Notes: generated from the sequence alone by a model not told the origin. A stretch of DNA of 64,000 nucleotides from Vibrio pomeroyi (GCF_024347595.1 NZ_AP025506.1:496001-560000); one strand, 5' to 3'; positions 1-11,412 are shown, counted from the first letter of the stretch. Numbers and translations are program-made.

Positions 1-584
1 TCCATACCCAGTTTGAAGTCTGGGATACCGAAACGCAGTAGGCCGCCAACTTTCTCGTCACGTTCAAATACTGTCACTGAGTGACCAGCACTGTTCAGTT
101 GCTCCGCAGCGGCTAGGCCAGCAGGACCTGAACCGATAACAGCCACTGTTTTACCCGTGCGAGAACGAGGTGTTTTAGGTTTTGCGTACCCTTCACGGTA
201 CGCAGTTTCTACAATCGTTTTCTCGATATTACAGATAGTGATTGGGTCTTGGTTGATACCTAGTACACAAGCACTCTCACAAGGAGAAGGGCACACACGA
301 CCTGTAAATTCAGGGAAGTTATTGGTCGAGCTTAGTATGTTCCAAGCCTCTTCCCAGCTGTCACGGTAAACCGCGTCATTGAATTCTGGGATGATGTTAC
401 CAATCGGACAACCGCTGTGACAGAAAGGTACGCCACAGTCCATACAACGAGATGCTTGAGTATTGATCTTGTCACCAAACTCTTCGTTAAGTACGAACTC
501 TTTATTGTCTTCGATACGAACTGACGGGTCGAGCTTCTTTGGAAGCTCACGACCGTGTTCTAAAAATCCAGTAGGCTTACCCAT
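1..584 (-). CDS. gltD: Glutamate synthase (NADPH) small subunit, 3' part cut off by window edge
   Basis: The small subunit of glutamate synthase passes electrons from NADPH through FAD and iron-sulfur clusters to the large subunit, for glutamate formation from glutamine and 2-oxoglutarate. About 194 N-terminal codons are visible. They hold two cysteine clusters ([14 protein letters not shown] and [11 protein letters not shown]) that bind 4Fe-4S centres, then the FAD-binding fingerprint [15 protein letters not shown]. The ATG overlaps the gltB stop codon by one base (TAATG), which points to translational coupling in a gltBD operon. The NADPH-binding C-terminal half lies beyond the left edge. 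No disruption is seen in the visible part. Confidence 0.95.
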   Translation of the reverse strand, partial: MGKPTGFLEHGRELPKKLDPSVRIEDNKEFVLNEEFGDKINTQASRCMDCGVPFCHSGCPIGNIIPEFNDAVYRDSWEEAWNILSSTNNFPEFTGRVCPSPCESACVLGINQDPITICNIEKTIVETAYREGYAKPKTPRSRTGKTVAVIGSGPAGLAAAEQLNSAGHSVTVFERDEKVGGLLRFGIPDFKLGM

Positions 585-3500
585 TATACTGCCTCCACTT
601 CTTCCGTTTGTGCTTGTTGTGCTTCAGCTTTACGCTTCTCAAGAACTGCTTTGTAGTCGCGTGGCATGACTTTAATTAGTGATGCAACACTTGCTTCAAA
701 GTTGTCTAGGAAAGACTGAGCAACTTCACTTCCTGTGAATTCAACGTGCTTGGTTAGCATATCTAGTAGAAGATCTTTATCTTCTTGTTCAATTGGATCT
801 AGGTCTACAAGTTCAGAGTTAAGCTTGGTTTCGAAGTCGCCCGCTTTATCCCAAACATAAGCGACACCGCCACTCATACCCGCAGCAAAGTTACGACCCG
901 TTGAGCCAAGGATAATAGCAACACCGCCAGTCATGTATTCACAACCGTGGTCACCAACGCCCTCAACAACAACCTTCGCACCTGAGTTACGAACACAGAA
1001 ACGTTCGCCAGCCATACCGCGAATGAAAGATTCACCTGAGGTCGCACCGTAGAAACATACGTTACCAACCACGATGTTATCTTCAGCAACGATAGAAGAT
1101 TTCGCATCTGGGTACAGTACCAAAGTACCGCCAGACAGACCTTTACCCCAGTAATCGTTCGCGTCGCCTTCTACTTCGAACTTAACGCCTTTCGCAAGGA
1201 ACGCACCGAAAGATTGACCAGCACTACCGTGGAACTTAACGTTCATTGGTTGTGGTAAACCTTGGTCTTTGTAAACCTTCGAGATTTCGTTCGACAGCAT
1301 GGTACCCGCAGAGCGGTCCGTGTTGATGATAGGGAAGGTTGCATTTACAGCTTCACCTTTCTCAAGTGCAGGAATCGCAGCTTGAATCAACTTACGGTCT
1401 AGAACATCTTCTAGGTTGTGGTTTTGTTGTGTCTGGTTGTAGATACCATCTTCTTCACGAGCCTGTTCAATGTGCAGTACAGGTGTTAGATCTAGGTTCT
1501 TGTACTTCCAGTGGCCGATGTCGTCACGAACTTTAAGTTTGTGCGATTGACCAACCATCTCATCGATAGAGCGGAAGCCAAGTTCAGCCATTACTTCACG
1601 TAGGCCTTCAGCCATGTATTGGAAGAAAGTCACTACGTCTTCTACGCGGCCGTCGAAACGCTCACGCAGAGTCTTGTTCTGTGTTGCGATACCAACAGGA
1701 CATGTATTCTTGTGACACTTACGCATCATGATACAGCCTTCAACAACCAATGCTGCTGTTGCTACGCCCCATTCTTCCGCACCAAGTAGTGTTGCTACTG
1801 CAAGGTCACGTGGTGTTTTCATCTGACCATCAGACTGAACAACGATACGGTTACGTAGGCCGTTTTTCAGTAGTGTTTGGTGCGTTTCCGCTAGACCCAG
1901 TTCCCAAGGCAGACCAGTGTGACGGATAGAAGACATCGGAGATGCACCCGTACCGCCATCAAAACCTGCGATAAGTACTACGTCAGCTTTCGCTTTTGCT
2001 ACACCTGATGCAATCGTACCTACGCCTGCTTCCGATACTAGCTTCACGTTTACACGGCCGTTACGGTTCGCGTTTTTCAGATCGTAGATCAGTTGAGCCA
2101 AATCTTCGATTGAGTAGATATCGTGGTGTGGCGGTGGAGAGATAAGACCTACGCCCGGAGTCGAGTGACGCGTTGCGCCGATCCAGTCATCAACCTTATC
2201 ACCAGGTAGTTGACCACCCTCACCAGGTTTCGCACCTTGAGCCATCTTGATTTGCAGCTCATCAGCGTTAGATAGGTAGTAAGACGTTACACCAAAGCGA
2301 CCAGAAGCCACCTGTTTGATAGCTGAACGTTCCCAGTCACCGTTTTCTTTACGTTCGAAACGTGCTGGATCTTCACCACCTTCACCTGAGTTTGATTTCG
2401 CGCCAATACGGTTCATCGCAACAGCCAGTGTTGAGTGAGCCTCATGCGAGATTGAACCAAAGCTCATTGCGCCAGTAGCGAAACGCTTAAGGATGTTCTC
2501 GATAGGTTCTACTTCTGCTAGAGGAATAGAGCCTGCAGGGTTTTTGATGAAATCAAGTTGGCTACGTAGCGTTGCTGCGTTGTCGCCTTGGTCATCGACT
2601 GCTTTTGCGTACTTCTTGAACTGGCCGTAATCTTTGTTACGCGTCGACTCTTGAAGTAGAGAAATCGTTTCTGGGTTGAATAAGTGCTTCTCACCACGTT
2701 GTTTCCACTGGTAAACACCACCAACATCAAGGATTTGAGCTGGGATTTCACGAGCTGGGTAACCAACACGGTGACGAACAAGCACTTCACGTGCGATATC
2801 GTCGATGGTTAGACCTTGGATACGAGAAACAGTACCAGTGAAGTATTTTTCAACTACTGATTTGCTTACACCAAGTGCTTCAAAGATTTGTGCACCGTGG
2901 TAAGACTGCAGCGTAGAGATCCCCATCTTAGAGAAGATCTTCAGTAGACCGCCGTTAACACCTTTACGGTAGTTATCGAAGAACTCACGGGGGTGTACGT
3001 TTGGATCTAGCTTCTTAGTACGTTGCAGTTCAACAATCGTTTCAATCACTAGGTATGGGTTAACTGCGTTCGCACCGTAACCGATAAGCGTTGCAAAGTG
3101 GTGTGTTTCACGAGCATCACCCGTTTCAACAACAATGTCACACTTAGCACGTAGGCCTTTACGGATTAGGTGGTGGTGAACCGCACCAACTGCCAGCATT
3201 GCTGGAATAGCAGCGTGGTTAGAGTTAACCGCACGGTCAGTCAGTAGGATGATAGAGTAACCATCAATCACGGCGTCTTCTGCGTACTGGCAGATACGCT
3301 TAAGTGCGCGCTCTAACTTACCTTGGTCGCCATTTGCTTGGAATACGATATCCAGCGTCTTCGCTTGAAGGTGCTCGTTATCGATTGCACGTAGCTTTTC
3401 TAGCTCAGAGTTAGAAAGTACTGGAGACTCAAGCTCTACTTTTTGACAGTGCTCAGGTGTTTCAGCAAGTAAGTTCTGATCTTTACCTAGGTAAGTGTTC

Positions 3501-5131
3501 AGAGACATAACCATGCGCTCACGAATCGGGTCGATAGGCGGGTTAGTTACTTGAGCAAACAGCTGCTTGAAGTAGTTTGAAAGGTGCTGCGATTGGTGAG
3601 AAAGAATCGCTAGCGGCCAGTCAGCACCCATTGCAGAAAGCGGCTCATAGCCTGTTTTCGCAAGAGGTAGAATGATTTCGTTTACTTCTTCAGAGCTCAC
3701 ACCAAACGATTGTTGTTTGTGCAGAAGCTTCTCTGGAGAAGGTTGGCTAAATTCGTTGCTCGCATCTGGTAGCTTTTTCAAGCTCAGAAGGTTTTCTTCA
3801 ACCCATTTCTCATAAGGTTGTGCTTTCGCGATACCATCTTTCACTTCTTCATCAGAAATGATGCGGCCTTGCTCAAGGTCAGCAACGAAGATACGACCTG
3901 GTTGTAGACGACCACGGTATTCAACGTTTTCTGGTGCGATTTCAACAACGCCAGACTCAGACGCCATCACTAGGAAGTCGTCTTTTGTCACCGTGTAGCG
4001 AGAAGGGCGCAGACCGTTACGGTCAAGTGTTGCACCTACTTGAACACCATCAGTGAAACATACAGATGCTGGGCCATCCCATGGTTCCATTACGTTCGCG
4101 TGGTACTGGTAGAACGCGCGACGAGTTGGGTCCATGTTTTTGTTTTCTTGCCATGCTTCCGGGATCATCATCATCAATGCGTGTGGCAGAGTACGACCAG
4201 ACAGAACCAGAAGCTCGAGTGCCATATCGAAGTTTGATGAATCCGAGCTACCTTCCTGACAGATAGGCAGTAGCATGTCGATTTCAGCTTGTGTGAATAG
4301 ATCCGATTCAAGGATCGCTTCACGCGCCTTCATCCAGTTAAGGTTGCCGCGAACCGTATTGATTTCGCCGTTATGTGCGATGTAACGGAAAGGCTGAGCT
4401 AGACGCCAACGTGGGAATGTATTGGTAGAGAAGCGAGAGTGTACAAGTGCTAGAGCTGTCACCATAGTTGGGTTTTGCAGGTCTAGGAAGTACTGAGGAA
4501 CTTGTTCTGTTGTTAGCTGACCTTTGTACACCAATGTCTTGTAAGACATAGAGTTGATGTAGAAGTCATCACCGATATTTGACACGCTTTCTAGGCACAC
4601 ACGAACTGTGTAGTTACGTAGAACGTACAGTTTGCGCTCAAGCTCTTCTGGAGTAATTCCAGGGCCGCCAGAGATAAATACGTGTTCAAATTGAGGTTCA
4701 GTGCTTAGTGGGTCAGCACCAATCATTGAGTTGTCAGTTGGAAGTTCACGGTAGCCGATAACTTCTAACTCTAGGCGTTGTGCATTGCGTTCTAGAATGT
4801 CACGACACTGTGCACGTTTGTGTTCATCTTTAGGGAAAAGTACAACACCAACACCATATTTTTCAAAAGATGGCAGTTTAATTCCAAGCTTTACGGCTTC
4901 TTCTAGTAAGAATTCGTGCGGCTTCTGTAGCAGGATACCTGCACCATCACCAGAACACGGATCACAGCCTTGGCCGCCACGGTGTTCCATACGTGCAAGC
5001 ATATCGAGTGCTTGAGTTACTACATCATGAGATTTGCGATTCTTTAGATGCGCAACAAAACCGATACCACAAGCGTCATGCTCCAGTTCAGGAGTATACA
5101 GACCCTGTGAGTTCTGCTCTTGATCTACCAT
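584..5131 (-). CDS. gltB: Glutamate synthase (NADPH) large subunit
   Basis: This 1515-residue protein matches the length of bacterial GltB. The glutaminase domain begins at Cys21 ([10 protein letters not shown]); in the family the preceding propeptide is removed so that this Cys becomes the N-terminal nucleophile. The FMN/synthase domain follows and carries the 3Fe-4S cysteine motif [15 protein letters not shown]. The C-terminal beta-helix is rich in glycine repeats such as [21 protein letters not shown]. The reaction transfers the glutamine amide to 2-oxoglutarate and so assimilates ammonia together with glutamine synthetase. The start is supported by a GGAAGGA ribosome site about 8 bases upstream. 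gltD follows with a one-base overlap. In E. coli yhcC and arcB also lie beside gltB, as here. Confidence 0.97.
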   Translation of the reverse strand: MVDQEQNSQGLYTPELEHDACGIGFVAHLKNRKSHDVVTQALDMLARMEHRGGQGCDPCSGDGAGILLQKPHEFLLEEAVKLGIKLPSFEKYGVGVVLFPKDEHKRAQCRDILERNAQRLELEVIGYRELPTDNSMIGADPLSTEPQFEHVFISGGPGITPEELERKLYVLRNYTVRVCLESVSNIGDDFYINSMSYKTLVYKGQLTTEQVPQYFLDLQNPTMVTALALVHSRFSTNTFPRWRLAQPFRYIAHNGEINTVRGNLNWMKAREAILESDLFTQAEIDMLLPICQEGSSDSSNFDMALELLVLSGRTLPHALMMMIPEAWQENKNMDPTRRAFYQYHANVMEPWDGPASVCFTDGVQVGATLDRNGLRPSRYTVTKDDFLVMASESGVVEIAPENVEYRGRLQPGRIFVADLEQGRIISDEEVKDGIAKAQPYEKWVEENLLSLKKLPDASNEFSQPSPEKLLHKQQSFGVSSEEVNEIILPLAKTGYEPLSAMGADWPLAILSHQSQHLSNYFKQLFAQVTNPPIDPIRERMVMSLNTYLGKDQNLLAETPEHCQKVELESPVLSNSELEKLRAIDNEHLQAKTLDIVFQANGDQGKLERALKRICQYAEDAVIDGYSIILLTDRAVNSNHAAIPAMLAVGAVHHHLIRKGLRAKCDIVVETGDARETHHFATLIGYGANAVNPYLVIETIVELQRTKKLDPNVHPREFFDNYRKGVNGGLLKIFSKMGISTLQSYHGAQIFEALGVSKSVVEKYFTGTVSRIQGLTIDDIAREVLVRHRVGYPAREIPAQILDVGGVYQWKQRGEKHLFNPETISLLQESTRNKDYGQFKKYAKAVDDQGDNAATLRSQLDFIKNPAGSIPLAEVEPIENILKRFATGAMSFGSISHEAHSTLAVAMNRIGAKSNSGEGGEDPARFERKENGDWERSAIKQVASGRFGVTSYYLSNADELQIKMAQGAKPGEGGQLPGDKVDDWIGATRHSTPGVGLISPPPHHDIYSIEDLAQLIYDLKNANRNGRVNVKLVSEAGVGTIASGVAKAKADVVLIAGFDGGTGASPMSSIRHTGLPWELGLAETHQTLLKNGLRNRIVVQSDGQMKTPRDLAVATLLGAEEWGVATAALVVEGCIMMRKCHKNTCPVGIATQNKTLRERFDGRVEDVVTFFQYMAEGLREVMAELGFRSIDEMVGQSHKLKVRDDIGHWKYKNLDLTPVLHIEQAREEDGIYNQTQQNHNLEDVLDRKLIQAAIPALEKGEAVNATFPIINTDRSAGTMLSNEISKVYKDQGLPQPMNVKFHGSAGQSFGAFLAKGVKFEVEGDANDYWGKGLSGGTLVLYPDAKSSIVAEDNIVVGNVCFYGATSGESFIRGMAGERFCVRNSGAKVVVEGVGDHGCEYMTGGVAIILGSTGRNFAAGMSGGVAYVWDKAGDFETKLNSELVDLDPIEQEDKDLLLDMLTKHVEFTGSEVAQSFLDNFEASVASLIKVMPRDYKAVLEKRKAEAQQAQTEEVEAV

Positions 5132-5661
5132 AGATACATCCTTCCAGTTAAATCTAGGCGCAACTTCTTTGTATAAAGTCAGCCTTGTCCTTTTATATTT
5201 ATGGGTCTAAACCTGCCTATGCTGGCGGTTTGAATCCTTTCCGTATCTCGCAGGAAAAGTATTGCGAGAAAAACAATCCTTAGTGATATCCGTTTATTTT
5301 TAACCACAAACTAGTGGTTTATATAGGTGGGAGTTAGATATCACCGACTTATTAGCAAGTTTTCGTTGTAAGTAAATACTCAAAAATAGCCAATATGTGT
5401 AAGTATCCTACAATTTTGTCTAGGCGAATTGCAATGAAAGTTGACCCATGTAGACCATTTTTTTCGTTTTATTTTGAATTTTTTGTCTAACAAATGTGCA
5501 ACATTAGGCAAATAGAGCCGATTTTTTGCATGTTTATTGATATTTGATAGGTTGCTCGCAAAAAGCCTTGAGTAAACTAATTGGTCGAATTTTGCAGGGA
5601 TGTAATTTTTTTTCAAAAAAAGACTGATATTCATTCTTATTTACTTGAGCGCTTTGAAAAT
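5132..5661. promoter_or_regulatory. Divergent control region between gltB and yhcC
   Basis: This 530-base spacer holds no convincing gene. Read on the gltB strand, the leader can form two hairpins: arms TCTCGCA/TGCGAGA around 5245-5275, and a GCC/GGC-containing stem flanked by AAACC and GGTTT around 5205-5235. An imperfect palindrome AACCAC-N6-GTGGTT lies near 5302-5319. In E. coli gltBDF is controlled by Lrp and nitrogen status, but no specific operator can be assigned here. The yhcC-proximal part is AT-rich. Confidence 0.5.
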
Positions 5662-6615
5662 ATGCAATTACATGAGTTGGTCAATACTATCGGCCAAGAT
5701 CTTCAACGTCGTTATGGCGAAAAGGTTCACAAGCTAACACTGCACGGCGGTTTTAGTTGTCCAAACCGAGATGGCACCATTGGCCGCGGAGGCTGCACTT
5801 TTTGCAATGTGGCTTCTTTTGCTGATGAACAAACTCAGGTTCAAGGTATTGCAGACCAACTAAAAGATCGTGCGGGTGAAATCGCTCGCGCTAAGAAGTA
5901 TCTTGCTTATTTTCAGGCGTACACCAGCACTTATGCTGAGGTGCAAGTGCTCAAGAATATGTATGAAGAGGCGCTAAAAGCACCCGGCGCCGACATCGTA
6001 GGTCTTTGTGTTGGCACAAGGCCAGACTGCGTTCCTGATGCGGTGTTGGAACTGCTCGCGGGTTACGTAAAGCAAGGCTATGAAATCTGGTTGGAGCTTG
6101 GCTTGCAAACGGCTAATGACAAGACCTTAAAACGCATCAATCGCGGACACGATTTTGCGGTGTATGAAACGATCACCAACCGCGCACGTGCGTTAGGTAT
6201 CAAGGTGTGTACTCACCTTATTGTTGGCCTGCCAAAAGAGACCAAAGCCGATAACCTTGAAACTTTAGACAAGGTATTAGCGGTAGGAACCGATGGCATC
6301 AAACTTCACGGCCTTCATATAGTAGAGGGCAGCACCATGGCCAAGGCGTGGAAAGCAGGAAAGCTAGAAGCTCCAAGCCTTGAAGAGTACATCGATGTTG
6401 CTACGGATATCATTCAGCGCACACCTGCGAATGTGGTTTACCATCGCGTTTCATCAGCCGCGAGACGTCCAACATTGCTCTCGCCTTTATGGTGTGAAAA
6501 CCGTTGGTTAGCGATGACTGAGATTGGTCGTTCACTCGATAAAACCGGCGCGCAAGGCATCAAAACAGGTTCAGCATTTGAATACACGCTACCTGTTTTA
6601 AACGCAGCCAATTGA
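5662..6615 (+). CDS. yhcC: YhcC-type radical SAM protein (TIGR01212 family)
   Basis: This is a 317-residue radical SAM protein closely resembling E. coli YhcC (about 309 residues). It has the CX3CX2C-like cluster motif in FSCPNRDGTIGRGGCTFCNV, where the cysteines ligate a 4Fe-4S centre used to cleave S-adenosylmethionine, and family blocks such as YLAYFQAYTSTYAEVQVL and LCVGTRPDCVPDAVL. The physiological substrate is not established as far as I know. I chose the ATG at 5662 over an upstream in-frame TTG at 5581 because homology to YhcC begins exactly at MQLHELVN. The gene is divergent from gltB and lies two genes before arcB; the same three genes neighbour each other in E. coli. Confidence 0.9.
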   Translation: MQLHELVNTIGQDLQRRYGEKVHKLTLHGGFSCPNRDGTIGRGGCTFCNVASFADEQTQVQGIADQLKDRAGEIARAKKYLAYFQAYTSTYAEVQVLKNMYEEALKAPGADIVGLCVGTRPDCVPDAVLELLAGYVKQGYEIWLELGLQTANDKTLKRINRGHDFAVYETITNRARALGIKVCTHLIVGLPKETKADNLETLDKVLAVGTDGIKLHGLHIVEGSTMAKAWKAGKLEAPSLEEYIDVATDIIQRTPANVVYHRVSSAARRPTLLSPLWCENRWLAMTEIGRSLDKTGAQGIKTGSAFEYTLPVLNAAN

Positions 6616-6706
6616 TAGAAATCGGTGAGAGTAGGTAACAGCAGATAAAACCAACAAATAGTGGTAACATTTCCCTCACAGAATTTATGGTATAGATTGA
6701 GAGTAA

Positions 6707-8458
6707 ATGGAACTGGTAATGACTTGGTTGTGGGACAGGGCGTATGGCTACGGTATTTATATCGTTCTCATGTTGCTGATTGCTCTCATCTGCTGGCATC
6801 TTTATTCACGTTATCAGTCGCATATTGAACAGCTTCTTCTTTCTACTCCGTCGCCACTCTATTTCGTCGATGTGCGAAGTGGCGAGATCCTCTATGCCAA
6901 TCGCCAAGCGATGCAACTGCTTGGCATCCGCCAAATCGGTGTTAATTTTCGCTTTCCTACCGTGGAGAGTGAGAACAGCTTTCGCCACTATTTAACCAAT
7001 CACATCAACTCTCGAGCATTTGAACAGATCTCGTTTTGGGCTCTTTCTGAATTTGAATCTTTTAAGATCAATTTAGTGGCTCGTAAGATCCGCTTTCGAA
7101 GCAAAAAAGCGTGGATGATTCACGCCTCTCCATACAAGAATACTAATGAAGAGCAGTCCCAAGAGGTTCGCGAACTGAATGTTGCGCGTACGGCTTTGGA
7201 TTCTCTGTCTGAGCTGATCTATGTAAAAGATCAGAAGGGTGAGTTGGTCGCGAGTAATCGTTCGTTTAAAAAGTTTTGGCATGGTCGCCCTGAAGAAGGT
7301 ACGTTGAGTGTGTCTGGTGGCGCATTAAAAGGACGTGTTAGTGAACGATCGTGGACAACCGACCAAGACGGCAAAGGTTGTTTGCTCGAAACCTATCAAA
7401 GTGTGCTGCTTTCTCAAGACGGAGAAACCATAGGTACGCTCTCTATTAGCCATGATGTGACCGATTGGCATGACATGCAGCAGAAACTGCGTGGCGAGAT
7501 GGAGAAGCGTAAAGATACCGAGGTTGCACTTGCCCAGCGTGACACCATCTTACAAAACATCTTAGAAGCCAGCCCTGACTCGATTGGTATCTTCAACGAG
7601 AACATGGTTTATCAAGCGTGTAATAAGCCGTTTGTCGCGGCGCTTGGTATTTCTGAAGTGAGTGATTTAGTCGGAAAACGTCTGCAAGACGTGGTGCCAA
7701 ACAGCATGTACATGCGCATCTCAGACACCGATCATCAAGTTCTTCATCACGGTAAATCGCTGCGTTACATCGATAAGGTGGTGTCTAGTGATGGTGAATA
7801 CACTTGGTACGATGTGGTGAAATCACCATTTAGAGATCCAGCCTCAAGCACTAATGGTGTGTTGATCATGGCGCGTGATATCACTGAACGTTATCTTGCT
7901 GAGCAAAAACTTGAAGAAGCCAATCTTGAGCTTGAGCGCCTCAGCTTTATGGACAGCCTAACTCAGGTGTCTAACCGACGCCGTTTTGATGAACAGCTGT
8001 CGACACTGTGGCATTACCATGTGCGTGAGAAGTTGCCACTGACGATTATGTTGTGTGATATCGATTTCTTTAAAGGCTATAACGACTATTACGGGCACCA
8101 GCAAGGTGATGATGCGCTTATCCAAGTCTCTCAGGCGTTTAAAAAGGTGCTCAATCGCTCGTCAGATTGTGTGGCTCGTTACGGTGGTGAAGAGTTCGGT
8201 TTTATTCTGCCGAATACGACGGCTGATGGTGCGCAGCTAGTGGCAGAGCGCATTCATAGTGAAGTCGTTAAGCTGGGACTAATACACGAGAAGTCGGCAG
8301 TCTCCGAATTAATAACAGTGAGTATCGGTATCATCTCTTACATTCCGACACCTGACGATGAGATGGAGTCTGCGGTTGCCTTGGCTGATAGCGCGTTGTA
8401 CCAAGCGAAATCGGATGGCCGAAACCGTTCAATTGTGCATCCATCGTCGATTCGCTAA
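6707..8458 (+). CDS. Membrane-anchored PAS-PAS-PAS-GGDEF diguanylate cyclase
   Basis: The 583-residue protein has one N-terminal membrane helix (about residues 10-30). Three PAS-like sensory segments begin near residues 44, 163 and 285, and a C-terminal GGDEF domain spans about 405-575. The active-site signature is GGEEF at 493-497. An RSSD inhibitory-site motif at 484-487 has the canonical five-residue spacing, so the enzyme should make cyclic di-GMP from two GTP and be product-inhibited. No EAL domain is present. A second in-frame ATG at 6719 could be the real start, since the ribosome site (GAGAG) is ambiguous between them. The gene sits between yhcC and arcB; I recall a GGDEF gene at this place in V. 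cholerae too, but not in E. coli. The signal sensed is unknown. Confidence 0.92.
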   Translation: MELVMTWLWDRAYGYGIYIVLMLLIALICWHLYSRYQSHIEQLLLSTPSPLYFVDVRSGEILYANRQAMQLLGIRQIGVNFRFPTVESENSFRHYLTNHINSRAFEQISFWALSEFESFKINLVARKIRFRSKKAWMIHASPYKNTNEEQSQEVRELNVARTALDSLSELIYVKDQKGELVASNRSFKKFWHGRPEEGTLSVSGGALKGRVSERSWTTDQDGKGCLLETYQSVLLSQDGETIGTLSISHDVTDWHDMQQKLRGEMEKRKDTEVALAQRDTILQNILEASPDSIGIFNENMVYQACNKPFVAALGISEVSDLVGKRLQDVVPNSMYMRISDTDHQVLHHGKSLRYIDKVVSSDGEYTWYDVVKSPFRDPASSTNGVLIMARDITERYLAEQKLEEANLELERLSFMDSLTQVSNRRRFDEQLSTLWHYHVREKLPLTIMLCDIDFFKGYNDYYGHQQGDDALIQVSQAFKKVLNRSSDCVARYGGEEFGFILPNTTADGAQLVAERIHSEVVKLGLIHEKSAVSELITVSIGIISYIPTPDDEMESAVALADSALYQAKSDGRNRSIVHPSSIR

Positions 8459-8609
8459 ACAAACCTATCACTGATTTAACCAGTATTTACTCGGGTTATC
8501 TGTTTTAAACAATATAACCCTAGCTCTCTTGCTGCATGTGATGTAGCTAGCTTACCTCCTATCTTCAAACAAGGTAGAATGTTGCTAGTCTTATCGCATG
8601 GAGCGCTAA

Positions 8610-10961
8610 ATGAAACCCATGAAAAATCTCGCCCAGTATTACGTGGATCTACTCGTAAAACTGGGGATTGTCCGCTTTTCTATCTTACTCGCCTTAGCGC
8701 TTGTTGCCCTAGCTGTTGTTGTGCAAGTCGGCATAACCCTCGCACTCAAAGGTAATGTTGATGATATCGACATTGTCCGTTCAGTTTTCTTCGGTTTAGT
8801 GATCACGCCTTGGGCGGTTTACTTCCTCTCAGTGGTTGTTGATCAGCTGGAAGAGTCTCGCCAAAGATTGGCGAAGTTGGTCTCTAAGCTTGGTGACATG
8901 CGTGAGCGAGACCAAGAGCTCAACAATAAACTGCAACTCAACATCGAGAAGCTGAATCAAGAAATCGAAGAGCGTGAAAAAGCTGAAGAAGCACGCGCTG
9001 AAGCTATGCATGATCTCGAAAATGAAGTCTTTCAACGTGAGCGAACTCAGCTTGAATTAGCTGAACGTACTGCGCTATTACGTTCGTTTATCGATGCCTC
9101 GCCTGACCTTATTTACTATCGCAATGAAGAGGGTGTGTTCTCTGGTTGTAACCGTGCGGTTGAAGAGCTCACTGGCAAGACAGAAAAAGAGCTAGTCGGT
9201 TTGACGCCTTGGGATGTCTACAGCAAAGAGGTCGCTCAACAAGTTGTGGAAACCGATAAGAAGGTATTTGCCGATAACCAAGCGCTCACTTATGACCAAT
9301 GGCTTGAATACCCTGACGGACGTAAGAGCTACTTCGAACTGCGTAAAGTACCTTTCTACAGCAAAGATGGTCGCCACTTAGGCTTAGTGGGTTTTGGTCG
9401 TGATATTACCGAGCGTAAAGAGCATCAAGAGTCGCTAGAGAAAGCCAGTCGCGATAAGACCACCTTTATCTCAACCATTAGCCATGAGCTAAGAACACCG
9501 CTTAACGGCATCATTGGTTTGAGCCGCATGTTGCTCGATAGCCAACTGACCACGGAACAGCGTAAGCAGATGCAAACCATCAAGGTGAGCGCAGTGACAC
9601 TGGGTAATATCTTCAACGATATTATCGATATGGATAAATTTGATCGTCGTAAGCTTGAGTTATTCCCAACCCCAATCAACTTTGAAGATTTCGTTGTTGA
9701 GATCGAAAGTATCTCTGCATTGATGGCTGAACAAAAAGGATTGAGATTCGATCTAGAACGATTGTCTGATCTTCCTGCTGCCGTTGAAGTGGATGGCACT
9801 CGCCTGAGACAGGTGCTGTGGAATCTTGTGAGTAACGCGATGAAGTTCACCAAAGATGGTGGCGTGGTGATGACAGTCAGCGCCGACATTGATGGCGACT
9901 TTGCCAATATTACGATGGAAGTGGAAGACACCGGCATTGGTATCCCTGAAAGTGAAATCGAGAAGATCTTCGCGATGTATTATCAGGTCAAATCCGGGAC
10001 GGATAACCTGCATGCGGTAGGCACTGGTATTGGCCTTGCTGTATCGCAGCAGCTGATCAATATGATGGACGGCCACATCGAAGTGACCAGTGAAGAGGGC
10101 TTTGGTAGTACCTTTACGGTATCAATTCGAGTTCCTGTTAATCACGATACTCAAGCTCTGATTAAAACGCCAAGAAAGCAGTCGAACCTTAAGATCTTCA
10201 TGGTTGAAGATATTGAATTGAACATCACGGTGGCGCGCTCTCTACTTGAAAGCTTGGGCCACGAAGTGACAGTGGTGATGACGGGTAAAGAGGCGCAAAT
10301 TGCTTTCAACCCTGAAGACTATGACTTGGTATTGTTAGACATCCAACTGCCAGACATGACCGGCTTCGACATCGCTCAGTACTACCGTGAGAAGTATAGC
10401 CAGTTACCGCCTTTGGTTGCGTTAACTGCTAACGTGCTAAACAACAAACAAGAGTATTTCCAGAAAGGCATGGATGAAGCGATCAGTAAGCCATTGTCGG
10501 TTCGAGCTATTCAAGATGTGATCAGCGAGCTTATCGAGGATGCACCAGAAGTGGTCGAGAAAGTCGGAAATATTGAAAAGAGTGAAGAGAGTAAGCCAGT
10601 TCTTTCATCGATTGATACCACTTTGCTTGATATTGATATGTTAGAGTCTTATGTTGACATTGTTGGACCGAAACCGGTTTTGGATAGCATCGCGATGTTT
10701 GAAGATATGATGCCGGAGTATATGGAAATATTGAATTCCAACATGGTCGCGAAAGACCAAGCCAGTATCGTTTCTGAGGCGCACAAGATCAAAGGCGCGG
10801 CAGGTTCGATTGGTTTGAAACGCATACAGCAAGTTGCTCAGAAAGCTCAGTCTCCAGATATGCCTGCTTGGTGGGAGAATATTTCAGACTGGGTCGATGA
10901 AATTAATAACGAATACCAGAATGACATTGAAGTCTTAAAAAGTTGGTTAAACCAAAGGTAG
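8610..10961 (+). CDS. arcB: Aerobic respiration control hybrid sensor kinase ArcB
   Basis: ArcB senses the quinone redox state at the inner membrane and phosphorylates ArcA through a His-Asp-His relay. The 783-residue protein shows two N-terminal membrane helices (about 22-75), a coiled-coil linker, a PAS domain (about 150-270) and a histidine kinase core with SHELRTPLNG, where the phospho-accepting residue is His292 as in E. coli. The ATPase motifs DTGIGIP and GTGIGLAV follow, then a receiver domain with Asp577 (LVLLDIQLPD) and a C-terminal HPt domain with His725 (EAHKIKGAAGS). All three phosphotransfer residues are therefore present. A second Met at codon 4 is an alternative start. A 7-base gap separates arcB from the next small lipoprotein gene, so the two are probably cotranscribed. 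Confidence 0.97.
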   Translation: MKPMKNLAQYYVDLLVKLGIVRFSILLALALVALAVVVQVGITLALKGNVDDIDIVRSVFFGLVITPWAVYFLSVVVDQLEESRQRLAKLVSKLGDMRERDQELNNKLQLNIEKLNQEIEEREKAEEARAEAMHDLENEVFQRERTQLELAERTALLRSFIDASPDLIYYRNEEGVFSGCNRAVEELTGKTEKELVGLTPWDVYSKEVAQQVVETDKKVFADNQALTYDQWLEYPDGRKSYFELRKVPFYSKDGRHLGLVGFGRDITERKEHQESLEKASRDKTTFISTISHELRTPLNGIIGLSRMLLDSQLTTEQRKQMQTIKVSAVTLGNIFNDIIDMDKFDRRKLELFPTPINFEDFVVEIESISALMAEQKGLRFDLERLSDLPAAVEVDGTRLRQVLWNLVSNAMKFTKDGGVVMTVSADIDGDFANITMEVEDTGIGIPESEIEKIFAMYYQVKSGTDNLHAVGTGIGLAVSQQLINMMDGHIEVTSEEGFGSTFTVSIRVPVNHDTQALIKTPRKQSNLKIFMVEDIELNITVARSLLESLGHEVTVVMTGKEAQIAFNPEDYDLVLLDIQLPDMTGFDIAQYYREKYSQLPPLVALTANVLNNKQEYFQKGMDEAISKPLSVRAIQDVISELIEDAPEVVEKVGNIEKSEESKPVLSSIDTTLLDIDMLESYVDIVGPKPVLDSIAMFEDMMPEYMEILNSNMVAKDQASIVSEAHKIKGAAGSIGLKRIQQVAQKAQSPDMPAWWENISDWVDEINNEYQNDIEVLKSWLNQR

Positions 10962-10968
10962 AAGAATA

Positions 10969-11412
10969 ATGAAAAAATTAGCATTCGCCGCATGCGTAGT
11001 GGCATTAGCAGGTTGTTCTGCACCGCAAGTAGAATGGCAGCAAGGCAACCAAGTTGAAGTATCTGCAACGACAGTAACAATGAAAAGCAATCTTTGGCAC
11101 AACAAGATGCCAACGATCGGAGAGACTCAAGATAAGACACTGCATGGTGCTATCTACCTAGAATCAGACTCAGAGCTGCCAGCAACGCTTGCGGTTGAAA
11201 GCGTTACGGTAAAGCAGGGTGCCGATACCTTGTTAGTGACGGCTGACGATCTTGATTTAAGAACGCACAGTGAAACTCAGTGGGAAGTCGCTTTTGTATG
11301 GCAGCTAGAGATCGACAGCGACAAGCCAGTTGATGTTGCGGTTGAACTGAAAGATGGTGAAACCGTGAAGTGGCTGGTGGAGAAAGACGTTAAGGTTGAT
11401 ACGGTTTACTAA
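10969..11412 (+). CDS. Small putative lipoprotein downstream of arcB
   Basis: I do not recognise the family. The 147-residue product starts with a textbook lipoprotein signal: MKK, a hydrophobic stretch, then the lipobox LAGC with the acylated Cys at position 16. The mature part is polar and rich in Val, Thr and Glu with alternating hydrophobic residues, suggesting a beta-sandwich fold. The start follows an AGAAG-type ribosome site within the arcB 3' end, and the gene is followed by a strong terminator, so it closes the arcB transcript. Residue +2 is Ser, which in E. coli would favour outer-membrane sorting. A role in Arc signalling is conceivable only from position. Confidence 0.85.
   Translation: MKKLAFAACVVALAGCSAPQVEWQQGNQVEVSATTVTMKSNLWHNKMPTIGETQDKTLHGAIYLESDSELPATLAVESVTVKQGADTLLVTADDLDLRTHSETQWEVAFVWQLEIDSDKPVDVAVELKDGETVKWLVEKDVKVDTVY

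Noticed and set aside
9425..9937. 170-codon open frame antisense to arcB
   Set aside because: It is a shadow of the arcB kinase domain, with Ser-rich low-complexity translation and no ribosome site.
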